A DNA stretch of 64,000 bases. Origin: Massilibacteroides vaginae (GTDB taxonomy: Bacteria; Bacteroidota; Bacteroidia; Bacteroidales; Tannerellaceae). The position numbers were made by a program, and so were the translations under genes. The stretch is taken from assembly GCF_900178525.1 (NCBI RefSeq), contig NZ_FXDJ01000009.1:580263-644262 (forward strand). Direction: 5' to 3'. Below are positions 61,414-64,000 of this stretch, one piece after another (the stretch's first letter is position 1; every line of letters begins with the position of its first letter). The notes under the pieces are model-generated. The model was not told the DNA's origin. It made no database searches and saw nothing but the letters and a program-made list of their open reading frames with translations.

Positions 61414-64000
61414 ATGCAGAACGCACCATTGACACTTACTAAAAGCGGAATAGGCATTGCTTTAAGTTTACTCCTGGTTGGAGGAGCAGTGTCTTTACCT
61501 ATTCAGTCAATCAAAGCAGAGGCTAGTATTTCTCAACAAACCCGGAAAGTAACCGGAACAGTAGCCGACATCCACGGCGAACCGCTACTTGGAGTAAACG
61601 TTGTTGAAAAAGGAACTACTAACGGTACTATGACCGACTTTGATGGTAATTATACATTAGAGGTCTCGGCTAATTCAACACTCGATTTTTCTTATATTGG
61701 TTACATTACACAGTCTGTACCTGTTACAAGCAATACACTTAATGTCGTGCTTGCAGAAAACACACAAGCTATCGATGAAGTGGTAGTAGTAGGTTATGGA
61801 ACACGTAAAGCAGGTGAAGTAACAGGAGCTGTATCTACCGTAAAAGCAGGAGAGATACAAAAACTGGCAGTTGTTAATGTCGGCGAAGCACTTAAAACAG
61901 TACCGGGTGTAACTACGCTACAATCAAACACACCAGGAGCATCTCCAACGATTCGCATCAGAGGACTTGGAACTATCAACAACAATGACCCGTTATGGGT
62001 GGTTGATGGTGTTCCCGGAGGTACGGTTAACCCCAACAACATTGAATCTATGACTATTCTTAAAGATGCTGCTGCTCAAGCGATTTATGGTACAAGAGCA
62101 GCCAATGGTGTAATTCTCGTCACCACGAAAAGCGGAAAGAAAAGTCAGAAAACACAGATAAACATCAATGTAAAATCCGGAATTGTAAAAAATGCTAATC
62201 ATTATAAAATGCTAAACACTAAAGAGTATGGAGAAATGCTTTGGTTGCAAGCTAAAAATGATGGTATTTCCGATTATTCACATCCATTATACGGATCTGG
62301 ATCAACTCCTGATATCCCCGATTATATTTTTCCAAATCGTGGAGTTAATGTTGATGAAAGTTTATACGATAATTTAATGATTGAAGAGGATGGAACAGAC
62401 ACCTATTTAATAACTAAAGCAAATAAAGAGGGAACCGACTGGTTGAGAGAAATAGAACGTACAGCTCAGATACATGACATATCAATGGATGTTAGTGGTG
62501 GTAGCGAAAATACGGTATATGCGTTTCAGTTAGGTTATCTGAAACAAGAAGGAGTATTAAAATACACAGGCTACGATCGGTATAATCTTCAATCAAATGT
62601 AACATCTGATGTAACAAAATGGTTACAAGTAGGGGAGAATTTAGGTATCACTTACTCCGAACGTTACGGAAATGACACAAATAATGCGGAAGATTCGCCA
62701 ATCTCATGGGCCTATCGTATGCAGCCAATTATTCCTGTTCATGACATTGCAGGGAATTATGCGGGTACAAGAGTTGGAGGAAACTCAGGAAATGCAAGAA
62801 ATCCTCTTTTCTTATTAGATACAGATCAGAATGATATGAGAAAAAAAATGAACATAAGCGGTAGCGTTTTTGCAAAAATCACTCCTCTTGAAGGTTTATC
62901 ACTTAAAACATTATTTGGGTTTAATTATATGTCTTATAATGTAAAAGACATCAACTATGTTGAAAAGGCTTTCGCAGAAAGAGGAAAGTATGATTATCTT
63001 TACAGAACAAATCAATTTTCAAAGCAATGGAACTGGACAAACACGGCAGAGTACACAAAAATGATTGGTGCGCACTCTATCACCGCAATGTTAGGAACAG
63101 AAGCTGTCGCTTATGATTTCAATGAAACCAAAGCCGAACGATACAACTTCACACTGAAAGATCCATCTTATATTGAACTTAACACAGGCGTAGCTGGTCA
63201 AGTAAATAGCGGTTATCTAACCGAATGGAGTTTATTCTCTATTTTTGGTAGAGTAAACTATGCTTATGATAATAAGTATTTATTTGAAGGAGTAGTAAGA
63301 CGAGATGGTTCTTCTCGCTTTGGGGGTAATAATAAGTATGGAACTTTCCCAGCATTCTCAGTTGGTTGGAGAATCTCAAATGAGCCATTTATGGCTTCAA
63401 CCCGAAATTGGTTAGATGCGCTAAAAATTCGTGGGGGATTTGGTATAACCGGAAATGACCAAGTTGGAAGTAATTACAACAGCTATACACAATATGCATT
63501 TGATTTAGGAAAATCATTTTATCCATTAACCGGAGACAACGGCAGTCAAGGAAATACTGGCTTTTTGCAGAAAACATTCGGTAATGACAACGTAAAATGG
63601 GAAACAACTAAAACAACTAATATTGGTCTTGATGCAACACTATTCCAAAGCCTCACATTTAATCTTGACATTTGGCAGAGACGTACTACTGATATGCTTT
63701 ATCCGAAAGCTATACCGCATGTATTGGGACAAGCTACAGCACCATCAGTCAACGTAGGTGAAATGAGTAATAAAGGTTTTGATTTTGAGATCGGATATAG
63801 TGGGGAGGCTTTAGCTAAAGAACTTAATTATTTTGTTAGTTTAAATGTGTCTCATTACAAGAATAAAATTGAATCATTATCTGGATCAGCTGATGAATTT
63901 TTGGAAGGGAGCGGCTTCCGCGAACAATACTATACAAGAAGTCAGCAAGGTACAGCATTCCCCGAGTTTTATGGTTATGTTGTAGATGGAATTTTTCAGA
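61414..64000 (+). CDS. SusC/RagA family TonB-linked outer-membrane receptor (runs off window)
   Basis: About 862 residues are visible. It has a signal peptide (GIALSLLLVGGAVSLPIQSI), then a carboxypeptidase-like regulatory domain (KVTGTVADIHGEPLLGVNVV), the TonB box region DEVVVVGYGTRKAGEV, and a plug domain with PGASPTIRIRGLGTINNNDP, LWVVDGVPGG and IYGTRAANGVILVTTKSGKK. Barrel strands follow. These receptors import glycans or peptides with a SusD partner, which would lie to the right of the window. No neighbouring anti-sigma gene is visible upstream, so the substrate cannot be guessed. Confidence 0.95.
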   Translation, partial: MQNAPLTLTKSGIGIALSLLLVGGAVSLPIQSIKAEASISQQTRKVTGTVADIHGEPLLGVNVVEKGTTNGTMTDFDGNYTLEVSANSTLDFSYIGYITQSVPVTSNTLNVVLAENTQAIDEVVVVGYGTRKAGEVTGAVSTVKAGEIQKLAVVNVGEALKTVPGVTTLQSNTPGASPTIRIRGLGTINNNDPLWVVDGVPGGTVNPNNIESMTILKDAAAQAIYGTRAANGVILVTTKSGKKSQKTQININVKSGIVKNANHYKMLNTKEYGEMLWLQAKNDGISDYSHPLYGSGSTPDIPDYIFPNRGVNVDESLYDNLMIEEDGTDTYLITKANKEGTDWLREIERTAQIHDISMDVSGGSENTVYAFQLGYLKQEGVLKYTGYDRYNLQSNVTSDVTKWLQVGENLGITYSERYGNDTNNAEDSPISWAYRMQPIIPVHDIAGNYAGTRVGGNSGNARNPLFLLDTDQNDMRKKMNISGSVFAKITPLEGLSLKTLFGFNYMSYNVKDINYVEKAFAERGKYDYLYRTNQFSKQWNWTNTAEYTKMIGAHSITAMLGTEAVAYDFNETKAERYNFTLKDPSYIELNTGVAGQVNSGYLTEWSLFSIFGRVNYAYDNKYLFEGVVRRDGSSRFGGNNKYGTFPAFSVGWRISNEPFMASTRNWLDALKIRGGFGITGNDQVGSNYNSYTQYAFDLGKSFYPLTGDNGSQGNTGFLQKTFGNDNVKWETTKTTNIGLDATLFQSLTFNLDIWQRRTTDMLYPKAIPHVLGQATAPSVNVGEMSNKGFDFEIGYSGEALAKELNYFVSLNVSHYKNKIESLSGSADEFLEGSGFREQYYTRSQQGTAFPEFYGYVVDGIFQ

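Overview
The window is a stretch of a Bacteroidales chromosome. A genus in or near Tannerellaceae or Dysgonomonadaceae (Parabacteroides-like) is a reasonable guess but is not proven. Supporting signs are the murF-alr gene fusion, a SusC/RagA-type TonB-linked receptor, the parA-parB-DUF5683-MltD block, BlaI-M56 regulation, Tat-exported Gfo/Idh/MocA oxidoreductases, a GG-Bacteroidales peptide precursor, and promoters of the Bacteroidetes type (TTTG or TTG, a 19-20 bp spacer, then TAnnTTTG).

Layout. 1-6.3 kb holds the 5' part of an NhaC antiporter, a YrdC/YciO protein, fabI, murF-alr, and a DUF6807-AIM24 pair. 6.3-11.6 kb is the accessory part: dispersed repeats, a signal-peptide protein behind a gene fragment cut by an IS, and two copies of one IS4-family element bracketing a small secreted-peptide locus (GG-leader precursor plus 6-bladed beta-propeller). 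11.6-17.6 kb carries two Gfo/Idh/MocA oxidoreductases separated by a foldback (MITE-like) element, an S9 oligopeptidase and a small beta-barrel. 17.6-19.4 kb is an intact-looking IS1182-family element, followed by tRNA-Pro. 19.6-32.8 kb is core housekeeping: aroB, alaS, an M23 peptidase, a MerR regulator, DUF3127, RelA/SpoT, a DUF937-like protein, a MltD-like transglycosylase, DUF5683, parB, parA and a YegP-like protein. 33.5-43.2 kb holds a BlaI-M56-TPR operon whose TPR end is fused to a truncated ATPase gene, a GH10-like lipoprotein, a clostripain-family peptidase, a lamin-tail protein and asd. 43.7-46.4 kb is cydAB. 46.8-51.5 kb is a Gfo-DUF1080-DoxX-Gfo cluster likely acting on oxidised sugars. 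51.6-55.6 kb holds DUF6249, an ECF sigma factor with a membrane partner, ecotin, a small XRE regulator and sppA. 55.6-57.4 kb is a large non-coding repeat island. The window closes with DUF3836, DUF2461, a patatin/beta-barrel protein and the 5' part of a SusC-like receptor.

Three things stand out beyond ordinary annotation. (1) A dispersed element present four times (about 11.46, 33.11, 43.44 and 57.24 kb): three copies of an 11-mer, ATAWCCTTTAT, spaced at exactly 21 bp, with a partly conserved tail of about 75-80 bp; one copy has two of its three motifs inverted. (2) The IS-bracketed remnant of a secreted-peptide or antagonism locus at 7.2-9.8 kb, where the two IS copies carry different lesions. 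(3) Two size classes of one foldback element (181 bp and 43 bp), the longer one inserted exactly at a stop codon. Several operators and promoters can also be placed with good spacing.
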